Notes: generated by a model not told the origin, from the letters alone. A DNA stretch of 64,000 nt from Shimia sp047124445 (GCF_047124445.1 NZ_CP138921.1:930001-994000), one strand, 5' to 3'. Counted from the stretch's first letter, positions 7,427 to 16,612 are shown. Program-made: numbers and translations.

Positions 7427-7928
7427 TTTGACCTTCTTTTACACATAACGCGGGGCTGCTCAGCCAAGGGTGGCAGATCCGATACAGAACTTTTTGTGGG
7501 GTTTTAACGCACAGCTCATCCCCATGAACTTGACCACGAGGTTAGTTAAACACGTGTGAGATGTCTATAGCGACAACCGCTGTCTTTATCCGGTAGGCTC
7601 TGGGGATTTACGCGCCAACTTTGTGTGCGTTTCCAGAGAATTCCCGATTTGTTGGGGAAATCGAGGTGCTTCAAATTTGAGCTCAAGTAATGGTTTTCTT
7701 CGTTAAGTCAGTATCACGCCATGGTTGCTGTGACTGCGACCAAAGTCGCATCCCGTGATGGCCAAATAATTTACATAATACCTATTATGCGTAATTTGAT
7801 CCCAAATATTACGAGCGCAAACTTTGACTTTTGCGCCCTTCTTTTGGTTGGTCCTGAGTTTAAGTCACGCGCCGTGAAAACCAATTATTTTCAGAGACCT
7901 AAAAGTTTTAACTGATGTGCCGATATGC
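7427..7928. other. AT-rich spacer between luxR and phoB
   Basis: These 502 bp hold no supported gene; a 64-codon reading frame at 7721 lacks a ribosome-binding site and resembles nothing. Two inverted repeats are visible: CATAATA/TATTATG (7774-7789) and GCGCAAA/TTTGCGC (7815-7836). The second lies about 95 bp after phoB and could slow or end the pst-pho transcript, but it lacks a T-run on that strand. The luxR promoter must lie in the part nearest 7427. Confidence 0.55.
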
Positions 7929-8618
7929 TTAGCCCAACGCATACCCAGCGCCACGAACCGTGCGCAGTGGATCATCGCCGCCATGCACACACAGCGCTTT
8001 GCGCAAACGACCGATGTGCACATCAACCGTTCGGCTGTCGACATAGATATCCCGGCCCCAAACGCGATCCAGCAGTTGTTCCCGACTCCACACGCGCCCA
8101 GGCTTCTCCATGAAGGTCGCCAGCAAACGGAACTCTGTTGGACCAAGCCGAAGCGCCTCTTCATTGCGGGTCACCCGATGGGTTTCCGCATCGAGGATAA
8201 TGTCCTCATAGGTCAGCGTCTGCCCCACAGAGGACGGCCGCACACGCCGCAGCTGGTTGCGCACCCGCGCCATCAACTCCATCACCGAATACGGTTTCAC
8301 CACATAGTCGTCTGCCCCGGTTTCAAGACCGCGCACGCGATCCACCTCTTCTGACCGCGCAGACAACATAATCACGGGAATATTTTGTGTCTCTGTGCGG
8401 GTTTTCAGTCGCCGACAGATTTCGATGCCGGACGTGCCCGGCAGCATCCAGTCGAGCACAATGATGTCCGGCTGCACCTCTTGCACCATCAGGAGCGCGG
8501 TGTCGCCATCAGCCGCGGCTTCCACGTCAAAACCTTCTGCCTGCAAGTTGTAGCTCAACACCTCACGCTGCGCTGGTTCATCTTCAACGACGAGAACGGT
8601 GGGATGATCTTTGGCCAT
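7929..8618 (-). CDS. phoB: Phosphate regulon response regulator PhoB
   Basis: This 229-aa OmpR-family regulator activates phosphate-starvation genes by binding Pho boxes. The receiver domain (1-120) has the acidic pair Glu12-Asp13 and the phosphorylation site Asp56 in VLDWMLPG. The C-terminal winged-helix domain includes LGPTEFRLLATFMEKPGRVWSREQLLDRVWG and VDVHIGRLRKAL. It is the last gene of the minus-strand pst-pho group, 25 bp after phoU. PhoR, its likely kinase, is encoded at the other end of the same group. Confidence 0.97.
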   Translation of the reverse strand: MAKDHPTVLVVEDEPAQREVLSYNLQAEGFDVEAAADGDTALLMVQEVQPDIIVLDWMLPGTSGIEICRRLKTRTETQNIPVIMLSARSEEVDRVRGLETGADDYVVKPYSVMELMARVRNQLRRVRPSSVGQTLTYEDIILDAETHRVTRNEEALRLGPTEFRLLATFMEKPGRVWSREQLLDRVWGRDIYVDSRTVDVHIGRLRKALCVHGGDDPLRTVRGAGYALG

Positions 8619-8643
8619 CTGCTTTATCCTCTAAAGGCTCCTG

Positions 8644-9339
8644 TTACGCGTCCAGCCGGGTGGCTTTCGGCCGGGCTTCTTCCGGCATGCTGCCGGTCAC
8701 AAGGTAAATCACCTGCTCGGCAATGGCGGTCACGTGATCCCCCATGCGTTCGGTGTTTTTTGCCATAAAATGCAGGTGCATACAGGGCGTGATGTAGCGC
8801 GGATCTTCCATCATGAAAGTCAGGAATTCGCGAAACAAAGCGTTGTACATCTGGTCCACGCTTTCGTCGCGTTCCAGCACATCACGCGCCAGATCTACAT
8901 CGCGCTGAATAAACGCATCAAGCACGTCTTTCAGCATCAACTGCACTTCATGGGCCATACGCTTGAGCGAGCCATTGGCACCCTCAACCTGTTCCATATG
9001 CACCAGAACGGACGTGCGTTTGGCCATGTTTTTGGCATAGTCACCAATGCGTTCTAGGTTGCCGGCAATCTTCATAACCGACAGGACCACACGCAGATCC
9101 ACCGCTGCTGGCGCACGCAGCGCGATCAGATTAGCGCAGCGCTCGTTGATCAATTCTTCAAGCCCATCAATGGCTTTGTCAGCCGCCCTCACCTGCGCCG
9201 CAAGCTCTTCATCACGGGTGGACATGGCGTTCGCAGCTTCGCCAATCGCGGCTTCCACAAGGCCGCCCATTTTCATCACATGGGCCTGAATGCCTTCCAG
9301 ATCCCGGTCAAAGGCGGACACAATATGTTGGTCGTTCAT
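8644..9339 (-). CDS. phoU: Phosphate signalling protein PhoU
   Basis: This 231-aa all-helical protein has the two three-helix PhoU repeats, seen in HVMKMGGLVEAAIGEA... and HEVQLMLKDVLDAFI.... PhoU links PstSCAB to PhoR and keeps PhoR in phosphatase mode when phosphate is plentiful. The metal-binding E/DXXXD motifs are present, for example in NLERIGDYAKN and NTERMGDHVTA. It lies 11 bp after pstB with a good ribosome-binding site (GGAGAGAGACC). Confidence 0.97.
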   Translation of the reverse strand: MNDQHIVSAFDRDLEGIQAHVMKMGGLVEAAIGEAANAMSTRDEELAAQVRAADKAIDGLEELINERCANLIALRAPAAVDLRVVLSVMKIAGNLERIGDYAKNMAKRTSVLVHMEQVEGANGSLKRMAHEVQLMLKDVLDAFIQRDVDLARDVLERDESVDQMYNALFREFLTFMMEDPRYITPCMHLHFMAKNTERMGDHVTAIAEQVIYLVTGSMPEEARPKATRLDA

Positions 9340-9350
9340 GGTCTCTCTCC

Positions 9351-10148
9351 TTAGCCGATCCGGCCGGTGATGTAGCTTTCGGTGCGCTCATCTTTGGGGT
9401 TTGTGAAAATCTGGGAGGTGTCGCCGTATTCCACCAAATTGCCGAGATGGAAGAAGGCAGTCTTCTGGCTCACTCGTGCGGCCTGCTGCATGGAGTGGGT
9501 CACAATCACCACGGAATACTGATCGCGCAGCTCGTCGATCAGCTCCTCAACCTGAGCCGTCGCAATCGGGTCCAGCGCCGAACATGGCTCGTCCATCAAC
9601 AGCACTTCCGGCTCGGTTGCCACGGCGCGGGCAATACACAGACGCTGTTGCTGACCACCGGACAGACCGGTGCCTGGCGCGTGCAAACGGTCTTTCACTT
9701 CGTTCCAGATCGCCCCACGACGCAAGGATTTCTCCACGATTTCATCCAACTCGGCTTTGTTCTTTGCCAAGCCATGGATGCGCGGACCGTAAGCGATGTT
9801 GTCGTAAATCGACTTGGGGAATGGGTTTGGTTTCTGAAACACCATGCCCACTTTGGCGCGCAGCTGCACCGGATCAACGCGTTTGTCGTAGATGTCTTCG
9901 CCATCAATTTTGATGTCACCTTCGACGCGACACACATCAATTGTGTCGTTCATCCGGTTGATACAACGCAAGAAAGTTGACTTACCACAGCCGGACGGAC
10001 CGATGAATGCCGTCACGGATTTGGCTTCGATATCTACGTTCACATCTTTGATCGCGTGGGTGTCGCCATAGTAGACCTGCACATTGCGGGCGGAGATTTT
10101 GGTGTCGTTCTGGTTCACGTCGGTCCCCAGTTTTTCAGTGTCATACAT
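9351..10148 (-). CDS. pstB: Phosphate ABC transporter ATP-binding protein PstB
   Basis: This 265-aa ATPase powers high-affinity phosphate import with PstSCA. It carries Walker A GPSGCGKST, the signature LSGGQQQRLCIARA and Walker B VLLMDEPCSALDP. The ATG at 10148 (MYDTEKLG) is chosen because it follows GGAACTCTC and leaves a 16-bp gap after pstA. A longer reading to 10205 would run into pstA. Confidence 0.97.
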   Translation of the reverse strand: MYDTEKLGTDVNQNDTKISARNVQVYYGDTHAIKDVNVDIEAKSVTAFIGPSGCGKSTFLRCINRMNDTIDVCRVEGDIKIDGEDIYDKRVDPVQLRAKVGMVFQKPNPFPKSIYDNIAYGPRIHGLAKNKAELDEIVEKSLRRGAIWNEVKDRLHAPGTGLSGGQQQRLCIARAVATEPEVLLMDEPCSALDPIATAQVEELIDELRDQYSVVIVTHSMQQAARVSQKTAFFHLGNLVEYGDTSQIFTNPKDERTESYITGRIG

Positions 10149-10164
10149 GAGAGAGTTCCTTCGC

Positions 10165-11514
10165 TTACCAACGGCGTTCAAACCGGCGGCGCAGGAGTAC
10201 TGCAAGAGTGTTCATTGAGATGAGGAAGATCAAGAGGATGATGATCCCGCCCCAGGCGCGTTCGTAGAAAGCCGGGTCTGCCCGTTTGGCCCATTCGTAG
10301 ATCTGGGCTGGCATGGCGGAGTTTGGCGACAGCAGACCTTCACCCACAGTCTCCGGCATGTTGGAGGCGATGAAGCCAATCATCCCGATCAACAGCAGCG
10401 GCGCGGTTTCGCCCAAGGCCTGTGCCAGACCAATGATGGTGCCGGTCAGGATGCCAGGCGCGGCCAGTGGCAGCACGTGGTGGAACACTGCCTGCATTTT
10501 GGAGGCCCCTACCCCCAGCGCCGCATCGCGGATGCTTGGCGGCACCGCTTTGAGCGCGGCACGGGTGGAGATAATAATGGTTGGCAAGGTCATCAGCGTC
10601 AGCACCAGACCACCCACCAATGGCGCGGATTGCGGCAGGTGCATGTAGTTGATGAAGACCGCCAGACCCAGAATACCAAACACGATGGAGGGCACAGCTG
10701 CGAGGTTGGAGATGTTCACCTCGATGATGTCGGTGATCCAATTCTTCGGGGCAAACTCCTCAAGATAGATCGACGCCGCCACACCAATTGGCAACGCCAG
10801 CACCAGCACCACCAACATCATGAAGAAGCTGCCCACCATAGCCACGCCAATCCCGGCGGCTTCTGGACGCTGGTCCGATGCATCCGCACCTATGATGAAG
10901 TCGATGTTGAAGGTCTTCTTCAACGCGCCAACCTCGATCAGCTGGTCGACAAAGTCGAGCTGTGCGGGCGTGATGTTCTTGTCGTTGGCAATGCTGTCCC
11001 GTGTCACCCGGCCTTTCATGTAGCCGTCCACGCGACTGTTGGCGAGGAAGCGGAATTCGATGGTCTGGCCAATCTGATCCGGATTGGCGATCACATAGTT
11101 GCGCAGTTGGCTTGCAGCAGATTTTGACAAGATCTTTGCCATGGTCTTGGATTTAAGGTCGGTCTCAATGCCATGGGTTTCCACGGTTTTCTCAAACGCG
11201 GTTTTGATCAGCGGAGCGTAGCCAAAGGTGGTGACTTTCTTGATCTTTTCCAGATCACGCTCGCCGGACTTATCCAGCTTGCTCTCCAGCAGCTCGACTT
11301 CCATGGTCACAAAGGTCTGCGTAAACGCGCCGGTGCCTTTGGACAGGATCGTGTAGAGCAGTGTCACCAGCATCAACAGTCCAATGCCAATCGCAATCAT
11401 GCCATAGAGCTTGAAGCGGCCTTCGGCGGCATTGCGACGCCTGGTGCGAGCATCCAGCGTGTGCAGCGAGCTTTGGGGCGCAACGGCGCCTGTGTTTTGC
11501 GTCGCGTCGGTCAT
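10165..11514 (-). CDS. pstA: Phosphate ABC transporter permease PstA
   Basis: This 449-aa inner-membrane permease is longer than the roughly 300-aa E. coli protein. The extra N-terminal part has one membrane helix (about 36-60) and a large periplasmic region (about 65-210), the DUF3333-type extension common in alphaproteobacteria. The permease core begins near VAMVGSFFMMLVVLVLALPIG and includes the ABC-coupling loop AALGVGASKMQAVFHHVLPLA. The start overlaps the pstC stop by four bases (ATGA). Confidence 0.95.
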   Translation of the reverse strand: MTDATQNTGAVAPQSSLHTLDARTRRRNAAEGRFKLYGMIAIGIGLLMLVTLLYTILSKGTGAFTQTFVTMEVELLESKLDKSGERDLEKIKKVTTFGYAPLIKTAFEKTVETHGIETDLKSKTMAKILSKSAASQLRNYVIANPDQIGQTIEFRFLANSRVDGYMKGRVTRDSIANDKNITPAQLDFVDQLIEVGALKKTFNIDFIIGADASDQRPEAAGIGVAMVGSFFMMLVVLVLALPIGVAASIYLEEFAPKNWITDIIEVNISNLAAVPSIVFGILGLAVFINYMHLPQSAPLVGGLVLTLMTLPTIIISTRAALKAVPPSIRDAALGVGASKMQAVFHHVLPLAAPGILTGTIIGLAQALGETAPLLLIGMIGFIASNMPETVGEGLLSPNSAMPAQIYEWAKRADPAFYERAWGGIIILLIFLISMNTLAVLLRRRFERRW

Positions 11515-12983
11515 TCGTATTGCTCCCGATATTTGCGCACGATGTAGAGCGCCAGCACATTGAGGCCGAGGGTCAGAACAAAGAGGGTCAGGCCAAGGGC
11601 AAAGGCCACCAGCGTTTCTGGGCTGGCGAAATCACCATCCCCGGTCAGCTGGCTGACGATCCGGGTGGTGATGGTGGTCATGCTTTCAAACGGGTTGAGG
11701 CTGAACTTGGCAATCGCCCCTGCCCCCATCACCACAATCATGGTTTCGCCAATCGCACGGGAGGCCGCCAACAGGATCGCGCCAACGATGCCCGGCAAAG
11801 CTGCCGGGATCACCACCTGGCGAATGGTTTCGCTCGAGGTTGCGCCAAGGCCAAGGGAGCCATCGCGCATCGCCTGTGGCACCGCGTTGATGATGTCATC
11901 AGACAGCGAGCTTACAAAAGGGATCAGCATGATGCCCATGACCACGCCCGCGGTCAGCACAGAGGTCGCGCCTGACATCCAGTCCACGCCCAAAGAGCCC
12001 GATTGACCAAACAGGTTCACCAACATTGGCCCTACGGTCAGCAGCGCAAACAGACCATAAACAATAGTTGGGATACCGGCGAGAATTTCCAATAGTGGCT
12101 TGGCAAAGGCCCGTGTCTTGGGACCGGCATATTCCGAGAGGTAAATCGCCGCAAACAGGCCAATCGGCACCGCCACCAAAAGCGCGATGAACGAGATATA
12201 AAGCGTGCCCCACAGCAGCGGCAGGATCGACAGCTCACTGTCGCCGCGGAAGTTTGGCGCCCAGGTGGTTCCAAAGAAGAAGTCACGCCAGTTGTGCAGA
12301 CCAAAGAAGTTGATGGTCTCAAACAGCATCGACAGCACAATACCCACGGTGGTCAGGATCGCCAGCGAGGCCGCCGCCATGAGCAGGGCCAGAACCGCGC
12401 GTTCCACCACGTTGCGGGCGCGATAGTCAGGCTTGGTTTTGCTGAAAGAAGTGCCAAAGCCAATCACGGCCAGCGCCAAAACGATCAGAGTGCGCATTGT
12501 GTTGCCGGTCACGGTGGCGCTGCGATAGGACTTCGCGGCCGCCAGCACCTCAGGGCGCACATCTTGGCCCAAGGCCACGCCCAGCTCACCCAGACGCGCC
12601 CGCACGTCCACAACGGTGGCGTCCATGGCTTCGACTTCGGCCAAGCTCATCGCCCCACCGGCAATAGCGGTGTTCAACCCGTCGGCAACGCGGCGCACAT
12701 CCGACATCACCAGGTTCAGATTTGAGCCTTCCGGGATCATCTCGGGCGCAATCATGCCGGACACAGACCGCTCAATCAGCGTCGGCTGCGCCAACAACCA
12801 CACCAGCAACACCGCCAGTGCAGGCACCGCCACGCTCAGCGCGACGTTGGTGCCGTAGTAGATCGGCAAGCTGTGCAGAGCGCGAACATCGCCCCCCGCC
12901 AATTTCAAAACACGTATCCGTCCAATAAAATACCCCGCCGTGGCGAGGGCGAGGACCAATAGGACAAGCCAGGAAAGTGGCAT
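11511..12983 (-). CDS. pstC: Phosphate ABC transporter permease PstC
   Basis: This 490-aa inner-membrane permease pairs with PstA. Like PstA, it has a long N-terminal extension with two hydrophobic segments and a periplasmic stretch (about 75-165). The core contains LLWGTLYISFIALLVAVPIGL and the coupling loop SLGLGATSSETIRQVVIPAALPG. It follows pstS with a 69-bp gap. Confidence 0.95.
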   Translation of the reverse strand: MPLSWLVLLVLALATAGYFIGRIRVLKLAGGDVRALHSLPIYYGTNVALSVAVPALAVLLVWLLAQPTLIERSVSGMIAPEMIPEGSNLNLVMSDVRRVADGLNTAIAGGAMSLAEVEAMDATVVDVRARLGELGVALGQDVRPEVLAAAKSYRSATVTGNTMRTLIVLALAVIGFGTSFSKTKPDYRARNVVERAVLALLMAAASLAILTTVGIVLSMLFETINFFGLHNWRDFFFGTTWAPNFRGDSELSILPLLWGTLYISFIALLVAVPIGLFAAIYLSEYAGPKTRAFAKPLLEILAGIPTIVYGLFALLTVGPMLVNLFGQSGSLGVDWMSGATSVLTAGVVMGIMLIPFVSSLSDDIINAVPQAMRDGSLGLGATSSETIRQVVIPAALPGIVGAILLAASRAIGETMIVVMGAGAIAKFSLNPFESMTTITTRIVSQLTGDGDFASPETLVAFALGLTLFVLTLGLNVLALYIVRKYREQYE

Positions 12984-13052
12984 CTGTGGGCGCCTTTGTT
13001 CAGGGAAAAACCGGGCGGCACGAACCGTCGCGCCGCCCGATCAAGGGAGTGA

Positions 13053-14105
13053 TTACATGCTGGAGCCGAGCACGGCTTCGTCTGCAACGGCGTTCTGGGT
13101 GTCGGCGAGCTCTGGGTCAGACACCAGACCATACTCGGCCAAAGGACCATCTTCGCCCGCGATCTCGTCCGCGATGAAGAACTCAGCGTATTCTTTCAGG
13201 CCTGGGATCACGCCGATGTGCGCTTTCTTCACGTAGAAGTACAGCGGACGGGACACTGGGTACTCACCGGTTGCGATGCTCTCGGTGGATGGCACGATGC
13301 CGGACATGGTCGCAACCTGCAGCTTGTCGGTGTTGTTCTCATAGAACGCCAGACCAAAGACGCCGATGCCGTCTTTGTTGCTTTCGATGCGTGCCAGGGT
13401 CTCGGTGTAGTCGCCGTCAATGTCCACAGACACACCATCGGTGCGCAGGGAGATACAGGCTTTTTCAGCGGCTTTGTGCTTGGCTTTATCGGTGTCGCCT
13501 TCGGCCGCAGCCAGCAGCACGTCAAAGGCGCCAGTGGCTTCACAGCCCGCCAGGATCACTTTGTCTTCAAACACTTCACGGGTGCCGTGCTTGGTGCCTG
13601 GAATGAAGGCTTGCAATGCTTGTGCCGGGAAGTTCGCGTTCACGTCGGACCAGGTTTTGTTTGGGTTGGCAACCATCTGACCGTCCACGAGGATTTCGTT
13701 GGACAGCGCCAGGAACCAGTCGCTTGGGGTGTATTCAAAACCGTTGCCGTTGATGTCGGAAGCAAACACGATGCCATCATAGCCGATGCGCACTTCGATG
13801 ATGTCGGTCACACCGGCTTCGGCGCAGGCTTTGATCTCTTTGTCTTTGATCTTGCGGGAGGCGTTTGCCACGTCGATGGTGTTTTCGCCAACACCTTCAC
13901 AGAAACGCTTCAGACCAGCAGAAGATCCACCGGATTCAACAACCGGGGTTGGGAAGTCAAAGTTTTCACCGAAAGCTTCCGCAACGATGGATGCGTAAGG
14001 CAGAACGGTGGAAGAACCGGCGACCTGTACTTGGTCACGCGCGGCGGCAGAAGTGGCGGCAACGGCCGCGATGGCCAGAGCAGAGGCAGTCAGTTTGACG
14101 GACAT
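13053..14105 (-). CDS. pstS: Periplasmic phosphate-binding protein PstS
   Basis: This 350-aa protein is the periplasmic receptor of the Pst system. A signal peptide (SVKLTASALAIAAVAATSAAA, about 2-22) is followed by VQVAGSSTVLPY, the first phosphate-binding loop, and VESGGSSAG. The sequence GTKHGTREVFEDKV lies near the second binding segment. The ATG at 14105 is chosen because it starts the signal peptide directly; the longer frame to 14210 would run across the Pho box. It is expected to be strongly induced by PhoB. Confidence 0.96.
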   Translation of the reverse strand: MSVKLTASALAIAAVAATSAAARDQVQVAGSSTVLPYASIVAEAFGENFDFPTPVVESGGSSAGLKRFCEGVGENTIDVANASRKIKDKEIKACAEAGVTDIIEVRIGYDGIVFASDINGNGFEYTPSDWFLALSNEILVDGQMVANPNKTWSDVNANFPAQALQAFIPGTKHGTREVFEDKVILAGCEATGAFDVLLAAAEGDTDKAKHKAAEKACISLRTDGVSVDIDGDYTETLARIESNKDGIGVFGLAFYENNTDKLQVATMSGIVPSTESIATGEYPVSRPLYFYVKKAHIGVIPGLKEYAEFFIADEIAGEDGPLAEYGLVSDPELADTQNAVADEAVLGSSM

Positions 14106-14181
14106 AAGTGTAACTCCATTTGATCCAGACTGTTCGTCGACAGTCTCGAGCGACGATCTAAAGTGCCTGGTCAAAGCTTTT

Positions 14182-14210
14182 GTGACGCGTATGTAACAGC
14201 CGTGTGACAA
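14182..14210 (-). promoter_or_regulatory. Pho box of pstS with three half-sites
   Basis: Read on the minus strand, three 7-mers stand in 11-bp phase: TTGTCAC, CTGTTAC and GCGTCAC, separated by 4-bp spacers. This matches the PhoB pattern of CTGTCAT-like units. It lies 77 bp before the pstS ATG, in the 141-bp spacer after phoR. Confidence 0.82.
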
Positions 14211-14246
14211 ATCACGTTTTTTGTGACGTCCAAGTAAAAAGACACC

Positions 14247-15323
14247 TTAGGTGGCGGGGAGTACCACGCTGAAAACACTGCCTTTTCCTAAAGTGCTCTC
14301 AATCTTCAATCGGCCGCGATGGCGGTTGATGATGTGCTTCACAATTGCGAGCCCGAGCCCCGTGCCGCCCATTTCCCGCGACCTGTGGGAATCGATTCTG
14401 TAAAACCGCTCGGTCAGGCGCGCGATGTGAATACCGTCAATTCCGGGACCGTTGTCTTCCACCGACACCATCCATCCCGTGCCGCGCAGGCCCGCATGAG
14501 ATTGAACCTGTGTGAGGCTGACCGCCACCTGCGTACCCTGCCCACCATACTTAAGCGCATTCTCCACGAGGTTGGTGATGACCTGCAAAAGCTGGTCCGG
14601 ATCGCCCGGCACCACAACGGGCGCTGCCGCATCCTTATAAGTTACGGTGCTTTGGTTGCTCTCCGCTAGCGGCGACAGGTTGCGGATCACCGCACGAATG
14701 ATCTGGTCCAGATCGACCGGATCGGTGGGCCGCATACGCGACACCTCTTCCACACGGCTCAAGGACAGCAAGTCTCCGACCAATCGGTTCATCCGGCTGG
14801 CTTCGTCGGACATGATGCCCAAGAAGCGCTCGGTCGCCGCGCTGTCGCCCCGCGCAGGGCCTTGCAGAGTTTCCACGAACCCTAGGATCGCCGTCAGTGG
14901 CGTGCGCAGTTCGTGGCTGACATTGGCAACAAAATCCCGCCGCATCTGATCGAGCTGCTGGACCTCGGTGACATCCTGAAAACAGATCATCACCCCTTTG
15001 GTGCGCATGCTCGGCGCCACCAGCCGTCCTCCAGAGGCTGCCACCAAATCCACCGGTGACACGGTGACGTCAAAGCGGTGCTCTTGTGGCCCATCATTAT
15101 GCGCGTAAATCGCCCGGTGGCTTTTGCCATCTTTCAAGCAGGCATCCACGGCACTGTTCAGGCTTGGTTGGCGGAACACCAAAATCAGCGGCCGGTCATC
15201 ATCCGCATGGGGGTTGAGCTTCACCGCCGCCTCGTTGCCCGCCAGTATGCGGGCTTCTGCGTCGACCAGCACCGCCGGCAGCGGAACAGCCTCTAGATAG
15301 CTCTTGTAAAAATCATGCGGCAT
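14247..15323 (-). CDS. phoR: Phosphate regulon sensor kinase PhoR, soluble form
   Basis: This 358-aa histidine kinase has a PAS domain (about 5-125), a dimerisation domain with FVANVSHELRTPLTAILGF (phospho-accepting His137) and an HATPase domain with NLVENALKYG, VEDNGPGI and GGTGLGLAIVKHI. There is no hydrophobic N-terminal segment, and the frame is closed by a stop at about 15372. The protein therefore lacks the membrane helices of E. coli PhoR. The ATG at 15323 follows GGGAGCGGGACG; a GTG at 15353 is an alternative. A Pho box precedes it. Confidence 0.93.
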   Translation of the reverse strand: MPHDFYKSYLEAVPLPAVLVDAEARILAGNEAAVKLNPHADDDRPLILVFRQPSLNSAVDACLKDGKSHRAIYAHNDGPQEHRFDVTVSPVDLVAASGGRLVAPSMRTKGVMICFQDVTEVQQLDQMRRDFVANVSHELRTPLTAILGFVETLQGPARGDSAATERFLGIMSDEASRMNRLVGDLLSLSRVEEVSRMRPTDPVDLDQIIRAVIRNLSPLAESNQSTVTYKDAAAPVVVPGDPDQLLQVITNLVENALKYGGQGTQVAVSLTQVQSHAGLRGTGWMVSVEDNGPGIDGIHIARLTERFYRIDSHRSREMGGTGLGLAIVKHIINRHRGRLKIESTLGKGSVFSVVLPAT

Positions 15324-15399
15324 CGTCCCGCTCCCGTCCGTTCCGTCCTGCACTGCCCCGCAAGGGGCACATCAACCCCACGGCTCAAACCGCTTTACT

Positions 15400-15417
15400 G
15401 TAACAGTTTTATGACGG
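15400..15417 (-). promoter_or_regulatory. Pho box upstream of phoR
   Basis: Read on the minus strand, the site is CCGTCATAAAACTGTTAC, two 7-mers with a 4-bp spacer and a close match to the classical Pho box. It is 77 bp before the phoR ATG, the same distance as at pstS. It implies autoregulation of phoR separate from pstS. A hairpin TGCCCC/GGGGCA (15354-15369) lies between the site and the gene. Confidence 0.8.
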
Positions 15418-15445
15418 AACGTCTTTGACAGGAGGAAACCTGCCG

Positions 15446-15967
15446 TCAAACTTCGCGCAGACCCGCTTTGAAGCGTTTGGCGTTGTCCTGATAGTGTTTC
15501 GCCGACATCGTCAGACCGGTGATACCTGCCTCATCCAGCTGACGCACGACCTTGCCTGGCGCGCCCATCACCAGGCTGCCGTCCGGGATTTCCTTGCCTT
15601 CGGTGATCAACGCCCCTGCCCCGATGAGGCAGTTTTTCCCAATCTTCGCGCCATTGAGCACCGTGGCGCCCATGCCAATCAGACTGTTGTCACCAATGGT
15701 GCAGCCATGCAGCATCGCTTTGTGGCCAATTGTGCAGTTCTTACCGATCGTCAAGGGGTAGCCGGGGTCGGTGTGCATCACGGTGTTTTCCTGCACGTTG
15801 GAGCCTGCGCCCACCGTGATGGTCTCATTGTCCCCGCGCAACGTGCTGCCAAACCAGACCGAGGTGTCCGCTTCTAGCACTACATTGCCAATCACATTGG
15901 CATCCGGCGCGACCCAGCTGCTGTCGTCCTGCTTTGGCGCAACACCATCCAACTCATACATCGGCAT
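15446..15967 (-). CDS. Gamma-class carbonic anhydrase family protein
   Basis: This 173-aa protein is a left-handed beta-helix of hexapeptide repeats (about 20-140), as in YrdA and PaaY. Metal-ligand histidines are seen in NTVMHTDPGYP, CTIGHKAMLHGC and nearby. The C-terminal helix ends MSAKHYQDNAKRFKAGL. Many members bind zinc, but carbonic anhydrase activity varies. The start overlaps the gmk stop by one base. Confidence 0.88.
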   Translation of the reverse strand: MPMYELDGVAPKQDDSSWVAPDANVIGNVVLEADTSVWFGSTLRGDNETITVGAGSNVQENTVMHTDPGYPLTIGKNCTIGHKAMLHGCTIGDNSLIGMGATVLNGAKIGKNCLIGAGALITEGKEIPDGSLVMGAPGKVVRQLDEAGITGLTMSAKHYQDNAKRFKAGLREV

Positions 15968-16608
15968 TAGGACATCTCCTGAAATTCGTTCTGCAATCCG
16001 TTCACATGGCCTTGCAGCGCAGGCTGTTGCTCGCGGCGCATACGCTCAGCGGCAATAATAGTCTTCAGCTGCGCCTCTGTTGCGTCCAGATCGTCGTTCA
16101 CCAGCACATAGTCATAGGAGTGCCAGTGGCTGATCTCATCCCAGCTTTTCTGCATGCGCTTGTCGATCACGTCTTCACTGTCCTGCGCACGGCTCACCAG
16201 ACGGCGGTGCAGCTCTGTGATTGATGGCGGTAGAATAAAGATTGAGAGCGCGTGCTTGCCAAGGTCGGAATTGCGGATCTGCGCCTCGCCCTGCCAATCC
16301 ACGTCAAACAGAACGTCATTGCCGTTTTCAATGGTCTCACGTACCGGGCCAGCCGGGGAGCCGTAGAAATTGCCAAACACGTGGGCGTGCTCCAGCATTT
16401 CGCCGTCCGCCACCTGCCCTTTAAACTCGTCTTCCGAGAGAAAGTAATATTCCCGGCCATGTTCCTCGCCAGGACGCGGAGACCGTGTGGTCGCAGAAAT
16501 GGAAAAACTCAAACCGGGATCCCATTCCATCAACCGCCGCGCGAGCGTTGATTTCCCCGCGCCAGAGGGAGAAGACAGAATGATGAGCAGGCCACGTCGC
16601 TGAGTCAT
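15967..16608 (-). CDS. gmk: Guanylate kinase
   Basis: This 213-aa enzyme phosphorylates GMP to GDP with ATP. It has the P-loop SSPSGAGKSTLARRL near the N terminus, the GMP-binding segment SISATTRSPRPGEEHGREYYFLSEDEF, and DVLFDVDWQGEAQIR. The length is normal. It follows yicC by 4 bp, an arrangement widespread in bacteria. Confidence 0.97.
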   Translation of the reverse strand: MTQRRGLLIILSSPSGAGKSTLARRLMEWDPGLSFSISATTRSPRPGEEHGREYYFLSEDEFKGQVADGEMLEHAHVFGNFYGSPAGPVRETIENGNDVLFDVDWQGEAQIRNSDLGKHALSIFILPPSITELHRRLVSRAQDSEDVIDKRMQKSWDEISHWHSYDYVLVNDDLDATEAQLKTIIAAERMRREQQPALQGHVNGLQNEFQEMS

Positions 16609-16612
16609 GTGA

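Noticed and set aside
7774..7789. CATAATA/TATTATG repeat as a lux box
   Set aside because: It does not fit the 18-20 bp lux-box pattern and lies about 350 bp from the luxR start.
7721..7915. 64-codon frame between luxR and phoB
   Set aside because: No ribosome-binding site, AT-rich spacer composition and no resemblance to a known protein.
15422..15431. Third half-site of the phoR Pho box
   Set aside because: A TTGACAG is present but is 14 bp instead of 11 bp from the next unit, so it is out of phase.
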